A stretch of 64,000 nucleotides of DNA from Phenylobacterium sp. (GCA_020401865.1 JADCAS010000005.1:124001-188000), one strand, 5' to 3'. Positions 18,369 through 27,722 are shown, counted from the stretch's first letter. Notes: generated by a model not told the origin, from the letters alone. Numbers and translations: made by a program.

Positions 18369-19366
18369 GCCGCAGGATCATCTTTGTCACCGGCGGCGCC
18401 GGCTTCATTGGATCGAACATCGTCGCCAGACTGGCCGAGGACCGCAGCCTTGACGTCGTGGTGTGCGACCGCCTTCGGGAGGCCGACCTCGGCAAGTGGC
18501 GCAACTTGTCCAAGCACGCCATCGGCGACTTCGTGGCGCCGGGGGACATGTTCGACTGGCTTGAGAAGCGCTGGCGGGACGTCGAGGCCGTCGTCCACAT
18601 GGGCGCCATCTCCTCGACCATGGAGACGGACGCGGACCAGATCATCCAGACGAATTTCGGCCTGAGCCGGGATCTATACCGCTGGTGCGCCGACCGCCAG
18701 CGCCGCTTCGTCTACGCCTCGTCGGCGGCCACCTACGGCCACGGCGCCCAGGGGTTCGAGGACCAGGACGACTTTGAGAGCCTCGCCGCACTCCGACCCC
18801 TGAACGCCTACGGATGGTCGAAGGCCCTGTTCGATGTCTTCGCCGCGCGCCAGGCCGCACGGGAGTACGCCCCGCCCCAGTGGGCGGGGCTGAAGTTCTT
18901 CAACGTTTACGGACCCAATGAGGGGCACAAGGGTCCTATGAGGTCCGTCGCCACACAGATCTGGCCGTCCGTCCGGGACGGACAGTCCGTCCAGCTCTTC
19001 AAATCGTACCGGGAAGGGGTGCCTGACGGCGGGCAGAAGCGGGATTTCGTCTATGTGCGCGATGTCGCCGACGTGGTCGCCTGGCTGCTCGCGTCGCCCG
19101 AGGTGAACGGCGTCTTCAATCTGGGCTCCGGAAAGGCGCGGACCTTCGAGGACCTTGCCCGCGCCGTCTTCGCCGCCGCCGGAAAGCCGCCACAGATCGA
19201 CTACATCCCGATGCCGGCGACCCTGCGGGATCGCTATCAGTATTTCACCGAGGCGCGCATGCAACGGCTCGCCGAGGCAGGCTATTCGGGGGGCTTCACG
19301 ACCCTTGAGGCCGGGATCGAGGACTATGTCCGGGGATTCCTGGCGACCGATGATCCTTACCGATAG
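18365..19366 (+). CDS. hldD: ADP-L-glycero-D-manno-heptose 6-epimerase
   Basis: 333-residue extended SDR that epimerises ADP-D-glycero-D-manno-heptose to the L,D form used in LPS. The NAD(P)-binding motif GGAGFIGSN is at residues 10-18. The catalytic Tyr149 and Lys153 are in AYGWSK. HldD-specific stretches are KFFNVYGPNE, HKGPMRS and GVPDGGQKRDFVYV. GTG at 18365 overlaps the hldE stop as GTGA. With kdsA and hldE upstream it supplies the activated heptose for the inner core. Confidence 0.96.
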   Translation: MSRRIIFVTGGAGFIGSNIVARLAEDRSLDVVVCDRLREADLGKWRNLSKHAIGDFVAPGDMFDWLEKRWRDVEAVVHMGAISSTMETDADQIIQTNFGLSRDLYRWCADRQRRFVYASSAATYGHGAQGFEDQDDFESLAALRPLNAYGWSKALFDVFAARQAAREYAPPQWAGLKFFNVYGPNEGHKGPMRSVATQIWPSVRDGQSVQLFKSYREGVPDGGQKRDFVYVRDVADVVAWLLASPEVNGVFNLGSGKARTFEDLARAVFAAAGKPPQIDYIPMPATLRDRYQYFTEARMQRLAEAGYSGGFTTLEAGIEDYVRGFLATDDPYR

Positions 19367-19375
19367 GCCCAGGTG

Positions 19376-20545
19376 ATGACAGGCGCGCCCGGGCCTGAAG
19401 CCGCTCCAGCCCCACCACGCCGGCGGCCGCGGCTGGGTCTCTGGCTCGGCCTTGCGGTGCTCGTCCTCCTCGCCGCCTTCGCCTTCATCCGTCGGGATGA
19501 CATCCGGCTCGCCGCGATGGACCCGGGCAAGCCCTTCCAGATCTACACCCCTCCACCGGCGCCGGACTATGACCGGCCGGAGACCTGGCACCTCCTCCCC
19601 GAAGGCCCGGGCAAGGCCGGCGAGGCGGATGTCTTCTTCCTGGGGCCGACGACCTATTCCGGCGCTGAACACTGGAACGGCCCGATCGATGACTCGGACT
19701 CGGTCGACGTCTTCCGGAGGGTCATGGCGCCCAACCTCCTGGGTCCATTCGCAGGAGTAGGCCGGGTGTTCGCCCCCAGGTACCGGCAGGCCGGCCTCTA
19801 CTCCTTTACGACGCTCCGCGAGGACGCGCGGGAGGCGCGGCGTTTCGCTTATGTCGATGCGGAGGCGTCCTTCCTGAACTTCCTGGCCAGATCGGCCCCG
19901 GATCGTCCCATCCTCATCGTCGGCGTCGAACAAGGCGGAGCCCTGGCGGCCCGACTTCTCGCCGAGGTCGGGTCCCTTCCTTCCGTAAGGAACCGGATTG
20001 CCGGGGCCTGGTTGATTGACACGGTGACGCCGGCGGATAGCCCGCCTCTCCCGCCCTGCGCATCTCCGGAGCAGTCGGGATGCCTGGCGGCATGGGCCTG
20101 GGCCTATGATGATGATGCGACCCATGCCCGCGACCTTCAGGACCGCTCGCTCGTCTGGTCGGGACCGGACCTCGTCAACCTGGGTGAGCGTCTTCCGCTC
20201 TGTTACAATCCGCTGCTGCAGGCGACGACGGACGACCCGGCGCCCGCGCGCCTGGCCCGGGGGGCGACCAACGCCACCGGCCTGGAATGGGGAGCGCGCC
20301 CGCCCTTCGTCACCCGGCAGGTCAGCGCGCGTTGCGTTGACGGCGTGCTCCGCGTCTCCCGGCCCGAGGCGCGGATGCTCCGCCCCTTCGGCTCCTGGGA
20401 GGATCGCCTGAGGACCCCTGGGTTCAACCTCTTCTACGCTGATATCGAGGCCGATGCCCGGACCCGACTGGCCGCGTTCAAGGCTCTCAGGCGCCCTTCA
20501 TCCCCGCCTCCGGCCGCCAGTCAAACAGGGCCTGGAGCACCTTGA
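19376..20545 (+). CDS. Membrane-anchored DUF3089 protein with degenerate nucleophile elbow
   Basis: 389 residues. A cytoplasmic Pro/Arg-rich tail is followed by one membrane segment (residues about 21-38, LGLAVLVLLAAFAF) and a large periplasmic DUF3089 domain. The domain is recognised from DYDRPETWHLLP, DVFFLGPTTY, ETWH-type spacing and the C-terminal FNLFYADIEADARTRLAAF. DUF3089 proteins are alpha/beta-hydrolase-like, normally with a nucleophile elbow resembling GHSQG. Here the position reads GVEQG, so the Ser is replaced by Glu. The start is ATG 19376 or the adjacent GTG 19373, seven to ten bases after hldD, so it may belong to that operon. It overlaps convergent recG by 59 bp. Confidence 0.78.
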   Translation: MTGAPGPEAAPAPPRRRPRLGLWLGLAVLVLLAAFAFIRRDDIRLAAMDPGKPFQIYTPPPAPDYDRPETWHLLPEGPGKAGEADVFFLGPTTYSGAEHWNGPIDDSDSVDVFRRVMAPNLLGPFAGVGRVFAPRYRQAGLYSFTTLREDAREARRFAYVDAEASFLNFLARSAPDRPILIVGVEQGGALAARLLAEVGSLPSVRNRIAGAWLIDTVTPADSPPLPPCASPEQSGCLAAWAWAYDDDATHARDLQDRSLVWSGPDLVNLGERLPLCYNPLLQATTDDPAPARLARGATNATGLEWGARPPFVTRQVSARCVDGVLRVSRPEARMLRPFGSWEDRLRTPGFNLFYADIEADARTRLAAFKALRRPSSPPPAASQTGPGAP

Positions 20546-22559
20546 GCGCCTCGCCCCGAGGGGAGGCGAAACCCGGATCCCGGGCCAGGATCAGCCGGGC
20601 GTCGTCGCCAGCCGCCAGGATCAGATCTCGGTGGATGAAGGGATCCACGAAGACATAGTCCGGAAACCCGGACTGGCGCAGTCCAAGGGCGTCTCCTCCG
20701 CCGCGGAGCTCAAGATCGGTCTCGGCGATGGCGAACCCGTCGTCCGACCGGCGAAGAATGTCCAGCCGCCTCTGGGCGGTCTCGGAAAGAGGCGGATCGT
20801 AGAGAAGGACGCAGGCGCTTTCTGCCCGTCCGCGCCCGACCCGGCCCCGCAACTGGTGAAGCTGGGCGAGCCCGAACCGCTCCGCCTGCTCGATGACCAT
20901 GATGGTGGCGTTGGGCACGTTGACGCCGACTTCCACCACCGTCGTTGCGACGAGGACCCTCACCTTGCCGGAGGCGAAGTCGGCCATGACCGCATCCTTC
21001 TCCGTCGGCGCCAACTTGCCGTGGACAAGGCCGACCTTGCCGCCCAGGCGGAGCTGGAGGTCCTGAGCCCGCTTTTCGGCCGCCTTGAGGTCCACGAGCT
21101 CGGACTCGCTGACGAGGGGACAGATCCAGAAGGCCTGGGCGCCGCCAAGCACCGCCGCCACCAGCCGGTCCTCCACCTCGACCAGCCGGGTCATCGGCGC
21201 CGCCCGCGTCGCCACCGGGGTCCGTCCCGGCGGCTTGCCGATGATCCGGCTGACATCCAGGTCGCCGTAGGCGGCGAGTTCGAGGGTGCGGGGAATGGGC
21301 GTGGCGGACATGGAGAGCAGGTGGACACCAGCGCCTTTCTCCAGGAGCCGCTGTCGCTCGCCAACGCCGAAGCGGTGCTGTTCGTCGATGACCGCGAGGG
21401 CGAGGTCGGCGAAGCGCACCTCGTCCTGGAAGAGGGCGTGGGTGCCGACCGCCACCGCTGCGACGCCGCTGGCCAGGCGCTCGAGCTTCTCCCGGCGGGC
21501 GGGGCCCCTGTCCCTTCCGGTCAGCAGGACCACCCCTATCCCGTGCTCCTCGAGGGGGCCAGCGAGGGTCTCGAAGTGCTGCCGGGCGAGGATCTCGGTG
21601 GGGGCCATGAGGGCGCCTTGTGCGCCGGCCGCCGCGGCGTCGGCCAGGGCCAGCATGGCGACCACGGTCTTTCCGGATCCCACATCGCCCTGGAGCAGGC
21701 GACTCATCCGCTGACCCGAGGCCAGGTCGTCCCGGATCTCCTTCAGAGAGGTCTGCTGGTCCGGTGTCAATCGGAAGGGCAGGGCGCCTTCGATCCTTGC
21801 GGCGAGGTCCGAGGCGGGCAGCCTGCGGCTGGCGCCAGAGCGGCGATGGGCTCGTCGCTGCGCCATGGCCAACTGATGGGCCAGGAGCTCATCATAGGCG
21901 AGGCGGCTTCTCGCCGGGGCGGCGGGTGAGAGATCCGACTCCCCGGCAGGGGCATGCAGGGTCCGTAACGCCTCCCGCCAGGACGGAAAGCCGCGACCCT
22001 GACGCCAGGCCGGATCCTGCCACTCGGGAAGGTCCGGCGCGCGCTCAAGGGCGGTCAGGACAAAGCGGCGGACCAACCGTGGGGCGAGGCCGCCGCCGGC
22101 CGGATAGACGGTCTCGACCTCGGGGATGTCCCCCACCCGGGACTCCTCCATCACATAGTCCGGATGCACCATCTGCAGATCGAGGCCGAAGCGCTCCAGA
22201 CGCCCGGAGACCCATCGTCGGGCGCCGACAGGCAAGCGCCCATCCATCCCCCGCGCCGAGTTGCCGAAGTAGACCAGGTCCAACTGGCCGGTTTCGTCGC
22301 CGGCGCGAATACGCAGGGGCTGCTGCGGCGAGCGCGGCTTCAGATGATCCGTCACCGTGACCAGGACGGTTGCGGTCTCCTCAGGTCGCGCCTCGGCGAC
22401 GGTTCGGCGCGGACGACGCACAAGGTTGTGGGGCGCCAGGAAGAGAAGATCCCTGACCAGGGGGCCGGCGATCTTCTCAAGGGCGGGCGCGATGCGGGGT
22501 CCGACGCCCTTGAGGCTGGCGATCGGCGCGAAGAGGGGAAAGAGAATCTCGGGCCGCAT
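20487..22559 (-). CDS. recG: ATP-dependent DNA helicase RecG
   Basis: 690-residue branch-migration and fork-reversal helicase. An N-terminal wedge domain (about 60-160, OB-fold) is followed by a superfamily 2 motor with Walker A GDVGSGKT, motif II DEQHRFGV, TATP-like SMSATPIPRT and the motif VI segment QLRGRVGRG. The C-terminal TRG-like motif includes LELRGGGDALGLRQSG. It starts 61 bp from divergent sdhE. Its last 59 bases overlap the end of the convergent DUF3089 gene. Length is typical. Confidence 0.96.
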   Translation of the reverse strand: MRPEILFPLFAPIASLKGVGPRIAPALEKIAGPLVRDLLFLAPHNLVRRPRRTVAEARPEETATVLVTVTDHLKPRSPQQPLRIRAGDETGQLDLVYFGNSARGMDGRLPVGARRWVSGRLERFGLDLQMVHPDYVMEESRVGDIPEVETVYPAGGGLAPRLVRRFVLTALERAPDLPEWQDPAWRQGRGFPSWREALRTLHAPAGESDLSPAAPARSRLAYDELLAHQLAMAQRRAHRRSGASRRLPASDLAARIEGALPFRLTPDQQTSLKEIRDDLASGQRMSRLLQGDVGSGKTVVAMLALADAAAAGAQGALMAPTEILARQHFETLAGPLEEHGIGVVLLTGRDRGPARREKLERLASGVAAVAVGTHALFQDEVRFADLALAVIDEQHRFGVGERQRLLEKGAGVHLLSMSATPIPRTLELAAYGDLDVSRIIGKPPGRTPVATRAAPMTRLVEVEDRLVAAVLGGAQAFWICPLVSESELVDLKAAEKRAQDLQLRLGGKVGLVHGKLAPTEKDAVMADFASGKVRVLVATTVVEVGVNVPNATIMVIEQAERFGLAQLHQLRGRVGRGRAESACVLLYDPPLSETAQRRLDILRRSDDGFAIAETDLELRGGGDALGLRQSGFPDYVFVDPFIHRDLILAAGDDARLILARDPGFASPRGEALKVLQALFDWRPEAGMKGA

Positions 22560-22620
22560 GGGTCCTTTTCCGACCGCCGCTGGCCAAGTCGGCCGTCGCG
22601 CACTATACCCGCGCCGTCAC

Positions 22621-22914
22621 ATGTCTATCCACGATGAAACGCGCCTGAAGAGGCTCTCATTCCGCGCCTGGCGGCGCGGCTTCCGCGAGGCGGACCTGAT
22701 CCTGGGCCCGTTTGTGGACACGCATGCGCGCGACCTCACGCCGGAGGCCCTCGACGCCCTCGAGGATCTCCTCGCCCACCCGGACCAGGACCTCTACGCC
22801 TGGATCGTCGAGCGCGAGGCGCCGCCGGAGGGTGTCGACCTCGCCATCCTGACGGCCATCCGCCAGTTCCGTGACACCGTCCACAAGCTTCCCGGGGCTG
22901 TGCGTGGCGGCTGA
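22621..22914 (+). CDS. sdhE: SdhE-type FAD assembly factor (succinate dehydrogenase)
   Basis: 97-residue protein of the SdhE/Sdh5 (DUF339) family, which promotes covalent attachment of FAD to the SdhA flavoprotein of succinate dehydrogenase. The signature RGxxE is present as RGFREAD (Arg19, Gly20, Glu23), within the usual RRGFREADLILGPF helix. The acidic C-terminal half is also typical. ATG at 22621 is 61 bp from divergent recG, and the end overlaps mfd by 11 bp, so the two are translationally coupled. An sdhE-mfd pair is common in alphaproteobacteria. Confidence 0.94.
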   Translation: MSIHDETRLKRLSFRAWRRGFREADLILGPFVDTHARDLTPEALDALEDLLAHPDQDLYAWIVEREAPPEGVDLAILTAIRQFRDTVHKLPGAVRGG

Positions 22915-25900
22915 CGGCGGGGCGTCGCCCGGCCCGGCGGAACTTCGGCGTCTCGCGGAGGACCCCGGGCGGCTGGAGGTGTCCGGCGCGCCGGAGGGGT
23001 TCGACGCCCTTGTCCTGGCTGACCTCATACGCCGCCGGAAGGGGCCAGCCCTCTTCATCGCCCGGGACGGCGCCCGGCTCTCCGCCTTCGTCGAGTCCTT
23101 CCGCTTCTTCGGCCAGGGGGTCGAGGTGCTGGAACTGCCGTCCTGGGATTGCCTGCCCTATGACCGCTCCGGCCCGTCCTCCGGCGTCTCCGCACGGCGC
23201 ATGGCCGCCCTGGCGCGGCTTGCCGCGCAGACGGCCTGGGATCGGCCATTCCTCGTCGCGACAACCATCGCCGCCGCGAGCCAGAGGCTGCCGCCCCGGA
23301 GCGCCGTGGCGGCCGCGGGCTACGCCGCCCGGGTCGGGCGCGTGGTCGACGTGGCGGACCTGGAGCGCTACTTCGCCGTCAACGGCTATCACCGGGCCTC
23401 GACCGTCTCGGAGAAGGGCGATTTCGCCATTCGCGGCGGCGTGATCGACGTCTTCCCGACGGCCTCGGTCGAGCCTGTTCGCCTCGACCTCTTCGGAGAC
23501 ACCCTGGAGTCGATCCGGGCCTTCGATCCGGAAACCCAGAGATCGACCCGGCAACTGACGGAAGTCTCCCTGCCGCCCGCCAGCGAGGTGCTGCTGGACG
23601 AGGCCGCCATTTCCCGGTTCCGGCGGGGATATGCAGAGGCCTTCGGCGCGCCCGGGGGGGATCCGCTCTACGAGACTGTCAGCGAAGGCGGTCGCCGCGC
23701 GGGCATGGAGCACTGGCTGCCCCTCTTCTACGGCGGTCTGGAGACTCTCTTCGACTACCTGCCGGGGAGCATCCTGGTCGCCTTGGACGCCCTCGCCGAA
23801 CCGGCCCTCGAAGATCGGTTCGCCCAGGTCGCGGACGCCTTCGAGGCCCGGGACCAGGCCGATCGCCGGAGCCAGTATCGCCCCCTGCCGCCCGAGGCCC
23901 TCTATCTCTCTCCCGAGGGTCTGGCGGCCGAACTCTCCGGCCGGAGCGTCCGGCGTTTCAGCAGCCTGTCCGGCGAGCCCGGCGTTCTGGCTTTGGACAT
24001 GGGCGCCCGGATTGGTCGGTCCTTCGCCGCCGAGCGTCGCCAGGACTCGGTCAACCTCTTCGAGGCCGCCGTGGCGCACGCCAAGGCCCTGTCGGCGTCG
24101 GGCAAGCGGGTCCTCTTCGCCTCCTGGACGGAGGGATCGTCCGAGCGACTGGCCCTGATGCTCGCCGATCATGGCCTCGCCCCGCCGCCGCTCGCGCCTT
24201 ACTGGGATGCGGCCCGGGCGGCGGACCCCAGGCAGCCTCAAAGGGTGGTGCTGCCGCTGGAAGCCGGCTTCGAGACGCCAGACCTTGCGGTCATCGCCGA
24301 GACTGACATCCTGGGAGACCGTCTGGCCCGTCCCGGCCGACGGCGCCGGGCGTCGAACTTCCTTGCGGAAGCCTCCGCCCTGACCCCCGGGGACCTCGTC
24401 GTTCACATCGACCACGGAATTGGCAGGTATGAAGGCCTGCGCACTCTGGATGTCCAGGGCGCACCCCACGACTGCCTTGAGCTCCAGTATGGCGGCGAGG
24501 CCAAGCTCTACCTGCCGGTCGAGAACATCGACCTGTTGACCCGCTACGGGTCGGAGGGCGAGGGGGTCCAGCTGGACCGCTTGGGCGGCGCCGCCTGGCA
24601 GTCCCGCAAGGCTCGCGCCAAGGCCCGCCTTCGCGACATGGCGGAGGGTCTGATCCGGATCGCCGCCGAGCGGTCGATGCGGGTCACGGACGCCGTCACA
24701 CCGCCGCAGGGCGTCTTCGAGGAATTCTGCGCCCGCTTCCCCTTCGAGGAGACCGACGACCAGCTGGCGGCGATCGAGGATGTCCTGGAGGATTTCGCCT
24801 CCGGTCATCCCATGGACCGGCTGATCTGTGGAGACGTGGGCTTCGGCAAGACCGAGGTGGCCCTGCGCGCCGCCTTCGTGGCGGCGATGAGCGGCCTTCA
24901 GGTGGCGGTCATTGCGCCCACCACCCTTCTGGCCCGGCAGCACTTCAAGACCTTCAGCGAGCGTTTCCAGGGGTGGCCTGTCCGGGTGTCGCGGCTCTCC
25001 CGCCTGACCCCGCTCCGCGAGGCCGCCGAGACCCGGGACGGCCTGAAGAAGGGCGAGATCGAGGTGGTGATCGGCACCCACGCCGTCCTGTCCAAGCAGG
25101 TGGAATTCTCGCACCTGGGCCTCGTCATCGTCGACGAGGAGCAGCACTTCGGCGTCAAGCACAAGGAGAAGCTCAAGGAGCTGCGGGCCGACGTCCACAT
25201 GCTGACCCTGACGGCCACACCGATCCCGCGGACCCTGCAGATGGCGCTCTCCGGCATCCGCGAGATGTCGATCATCGCCACGCCTCCGGTCGATCGCCTC
25301 GCCGTCAGGACCTATGTGACCCCCTTCGACCCCGTGGGTCTTCGAGAGGCGCTCCTGCGGGAGAAGTTCCGGGGCGGTCAGGCCTACTATGTCGTCCCGC
25401 GGATCGCGGACCTGCCGGACATCGAGCGGTTCCTGCGTGAACAGGTCCCGGAGGTGCGCTTCGTCATTGGCCATGGCCAGATGGCGCCCACCCAGATCGA
25501 GGCTGTCATGAGCGCCTTCTACGATGGGGAGTACGACGTCCTGCTGTCGACGACGATCGTAGAGAGCGGGCTCGACATTCCGACGGCTAACACCCTCATC
25601 ATCCATCGGGCCGACATGTTCGGCCTGGCCCAGCTCTACCAGCTGCGCGGACGTGTCGGTCGGGCCAAGGCGCGGGCCTACGCCTATCTCACGACACCCG
25701 CGGAGAAGCAGATCACTCTGGCGGCCGAGCGACGCCTGAAAGTGCTGCAGTCCCTCGACAGCCTGGGCGCGGGTTTCCAGCTGGCAAGCCACGACCTGGA
25801 TCAGAGGGGCGGCGGGAACCTCCTTGGCGAGGAGCAGTCAGGCCATATCCGGGAGGTGGGCGTCGAGCTCTATCAGCAGATGCTCGAGGACGCGGTCGCC

Positions 25901-26392
25901 GAGCTGAAGGCGCGCGGGGACTCCGGCCCCGCTCCCGATCGCGGGTGGAGCCCGCAGATCAACACCGGCGCCGCCGTCCTGATTCCCGAGGCCTATGTCC
26001 CGGACCTCAACGTCAGGCTCGCCCTGTATCGCAGGCTGTCAGACGCCGAGCAGGCTTCGGACCGCGAGGCCCTGGCCGCCGAACTGATCGATCGCTTTGG
26101 GCCCCTGCCGCCCGAGGCGGCGCAACTCCTGAAGGTCGTCGGCATCAAGGGCATGTGTCGGCAGGCGAATGTCTCCAAGATCGACGTGGGACCCAAGGGC
26201 GCCGTCGTCAGCTTCCGGAACGATACCTTCGAAAACCCCGTGGGCCTGGTTCAGCATGTGCAGAAGAACGCTGTCTCCTGGCGTATCCGGCCGGACAACA
26301 AGGTGGTGATCAAGGGAGAGTGGGAGACGCCCGCCCAGCGGCTGAGCGCTGCAGACATGATCCTGAAGGCTCTGACCGATCTCGCGGCCTGA
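22904..26392 (+). CDS. mfd: Transcription-repair coupling factor Mfd
   Basis: 1162-residue DNA translocase that removes stalled RNA polymerase and recruits UvrA. The order is the UvrB-homology part (residues about 20-350), the CarD-like RNA-polymerase-interaction domain starting with GDLVVHIDHGIGRYEGL (about 490-560), the RecG-like motor with GDVGFGKTEVALRAAF, VDEEQHFGVKHKE, TATPIPRTLQMAL and QLRGRVGRA, and the C-terminal TRCF domain. GTG at 22904 is preferred: a GGGG site lies 6 nt upstream and it overlaps the sdhE stop by 11 bp. An in-frame start 11 codons earlier is possible. It ends 10 bp before convergent popA. Confidence 0.96.
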   Translation: MAADGGASPGPAELRRLAEDPGRLEVSGAPEGFDALVLADLIRRRKGPALFIARDGARLSAFVESFRFFGQGVEVLELPSWDCLPYDRSGPSSGVSARRMAALARLAAQTAWDRPFLVATTIAAASQRLPPRSAVAAAGYAARVGRVVDVADLERYFAVNGYHRASTVSEKGDFAIRGGVIDVFPTASVEPVRLDLFGDTLESIRAFDPETQRSTRQLTEVSLPPASEVLLDEAAISRFRRGYAEAFGAPGGDPLYETVSEGGRRAGMEHWLPLFYGGLETLFDYLPGSILVALDALAEPALEDRFAQVADAFEARDQADRRSQYRPLPPEALYLSPEGLAAELSGRSVRRFSSLSGEPGVLALDMGARIGRSFAAERRQDSVNLFEAAVAHAKALSASGKRVLFASWTEGSSERLALMLADHGLAPPPLAPYWDAARAADPRQPQRVVLPLEAGFETPDLAVIAETDILGDRLARPGRRRRASNFLAEASALTPGDLVVHIDHGIGRYEGLRTLDVQGAPHDCLELQYGGEAKLYLPVENIDLLTRYGSEGEGVQLDRLGGAAWQSRKARAKARLRDMAEGLIRIAAERSMRVTDAVTPPQGVFEEFCARFPFEETDDQLAAIEDVLEDFASGHPMDRLICGDVGFGKTEVALRAAFVAAMSGLQVAVIAPTTLLARQHFKTFSERFQGWPVRVSRLSRLTPLREAAETRDGLKKGEIEVVIGTHAVLSKQVEFSHLGLVIVDEEQHFGVKHKEKLKELRADVHMLTLTATPIPRTLQMALSGIREMSIIATPPVDRLAVRTYVTPFDPVGLREALLREKFRGGQAYYVVPRIADLPDIERFLREQVPEVRFVIGHGQMAPTQIEAVMSAFYDGEYDVLLSTTIVESGLDIPTANTLIIHRADMFGLAQLYQLRGRVGRAKARAYAYLTTPAEKQITLAAERRLKVLQSLDSLGAGFQLASHDLDQRGGGNLLGEEQSGHIREVGVELYQQMLEDAVAELKARGDSGPAPDRGWSPQINTGAAVLIPEAYVPDLNVRLALYRRLSDAEQASDREALAAELIDRFGPLPPEAAQLLKVVGIKGMCRQANVSKIDVGPKGAVVSFRNDTFENPVGLVQHVQKNAVSWRIRPDNKVVIKGEWETPAQRLSAADMILKALTDLAA

Positions 26393-26402
26393 TCCGGTTC
26401 GG

Positions 26403-27722
26403 TCAGACCCCGCCGCGAGACATCTCCGACGCCAGCTCCAGCGCCCTGACGACCTGGGACGGATCCTGGACTTCCACTGTCCCGATGTCGAACTCCAGTC
26501 CGAACGGTGGTCGCCCTTCCCCACCGTCGAAAGCCGTACGGCTGATCACGGCGGCGATCCGCTCGGCGACAGTCTTGGCGACGTCTTCCGGCGTCGCCGG
26601 AAGGGCTACGGCAAAGTGGTCCGGACCCATGCGCGCCCCGGAGTCCTCCACGCGTATGAGCCGCGAGACCATGGAGCCCAGTTGAGGAAAGGCCTTCTCA
26701 AGCCAGCCTGTCTGCCGGGCTTCCGCGATGCCTTCCGTCTCCCGGACCCGAAGAACACACAGGCTGAGCGGGCGGTTTCGGATCGGAACTGAGCAGGCGA
26801 GCCGACTGAGATGACTGGAAAAAAGTTCGGGCGTGAAGAGTCCGGTCTCCGGGTCCATCAGCTGCAGGGACCGCGCGGACTCCAAGGCTGAACGGATCCG
26901 AGCCTGGCGTCGATAGCTACGGGCCAACTCAAGGGCTCTCCAGGCCGTTTCCGGCTCCGGCGTTTCTGGCGAGGCCACATCCGATATGCCCCGTCCATAA
27001 GCTTCGGCAGCCGTTATGCCGTCCAAGGACTTCAGGTACAGAAGGGTGGGAATATGGAAGAGGCGGCTGTTCCTGCGCATCCCGCCGGCGATCGCCATGG
27101 CGCTGTCTGCGGCGTCGCCGCCCCAAAGCACAACCGTGTCGAACTCCGTCTCGTGCAGGAAGTCGAAGGCGGAGTAACTTGTGAAGGCTCCGACCACATG
27201 CGCGCCCAGGGCCTCAAGGGAGTTGGAAAGCCCCAGGAACTGCGGCGTCGGCTCTCCGACGGCAAGAATCCGGAGGGGCGAATCCACGATGTCAGGATCG
27301 CCCGGCGAGACGCCAGCCTGCCTGAAGGTCTCCTGCCGCAGCCGGTACTCCTCCTCCGCCGCTGCCGTTCGCAAGAGGCTGTCGAGCCGTGTGACGACCT
27401 GTGCGGGATAGACCGGGCTGGCGAGACGCAGGTCGAAGTCCTCTGAGGGCGCAACAGCCCTGTCACCCCCAACGGCGACGATTGGAATTCTCCGCGGGGC
27501 GGCCAAGGCGCGAAGGCGCCGGGCCAGAGCCGCTGCTTCTTCCCATCCGTCGGCAAGGTCAATCACCGCCGCCTCTACACCCAGATCGGAAAGGGCGGCC
27601 TCTGCTGCGTAGGGACCCCGGGCGGTGACAGTACGCCAGCCGACCTGATCCAGTCCCTCGGACAGCGGACCAGCCATATCATCCTTCTGGGCCGCAATCA
27701 GAACACGAGCCTGCAGATCCAT
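26403..27722 (-). CDS. popA: PopA-like c-di-GMP effector (receiver-receiver-degenerate GGDEF)
   Basis: 439 residues in the PleD/PopA arrangement: first receiver-like domain (about 1-125, candidate acceptor Asp55 in AVIDLADG), second receiver-like domain (about 147-275) and a C-terminal GGDEF domain (about 290-435). The GGDEF active site is degenerate, reading RMGPDHFAV instead of RYGGEEF, so it should not make c-di-GMP. The inhibitory site RxxD is kept as RVED (Arg357-Asp360), five residues ahead of the active loop, so it should bind c-di-GMP. This is the PopA pattern. In Caulobacter crescentus PopA brings c-di-GMP control to ClpXP-dependent proteolysis of CtrA at the cell pole. From memory, the I-site arginine there is also residue 357. 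It is convergent with mfd. Confidence 0.88.
   Translation of the reverse strand: MDLQARVLIAAQKDDMAGPLSEGLDQVGWRTVTARGPYAAEAALSDLGVEAAVIDLADGWEEAAALARRLRALAAPRRIPIVAVGGDRAVAPSEDFDLRLASPVYPAQVVTRLDSLLRTAAAEEEYRLRQETFRQAGVSPGDPDIVDSPLRILAVGEPTPQFLGLSNSLEALGAHVVGAFTSYSAFDFLHETEFDTVVLWGGDAADSAMAIAGGMRRNSRLFHIPTLLYLKSLDGITAAEAYGRGISDVASPETPEPETAWRALELARSYRRQARIRSALESARSLQLMDPETGLFTPELFSSHLSRLACSVPIRNRPLSLCVLRVRETEGIAEARQTGWLEKAFPQLGSMVSRLIRVEDSGARMGPDHFAVALPATPEDVAKTVAERIAAVISRTAFDGGEGRPPFGLEFDIGTVEVQDPSQVVRALELASEMSRGGV

Noticed and set aside
22736..25792. 1018-codon open frame on the minus strand
   Set aside because: It is antisense to mfd and sdhE, whose motifs are unmistakable. Its translation is low-complexity (G/R/Q/H-rich) with no family; long antisense frames are expected at this GC content.
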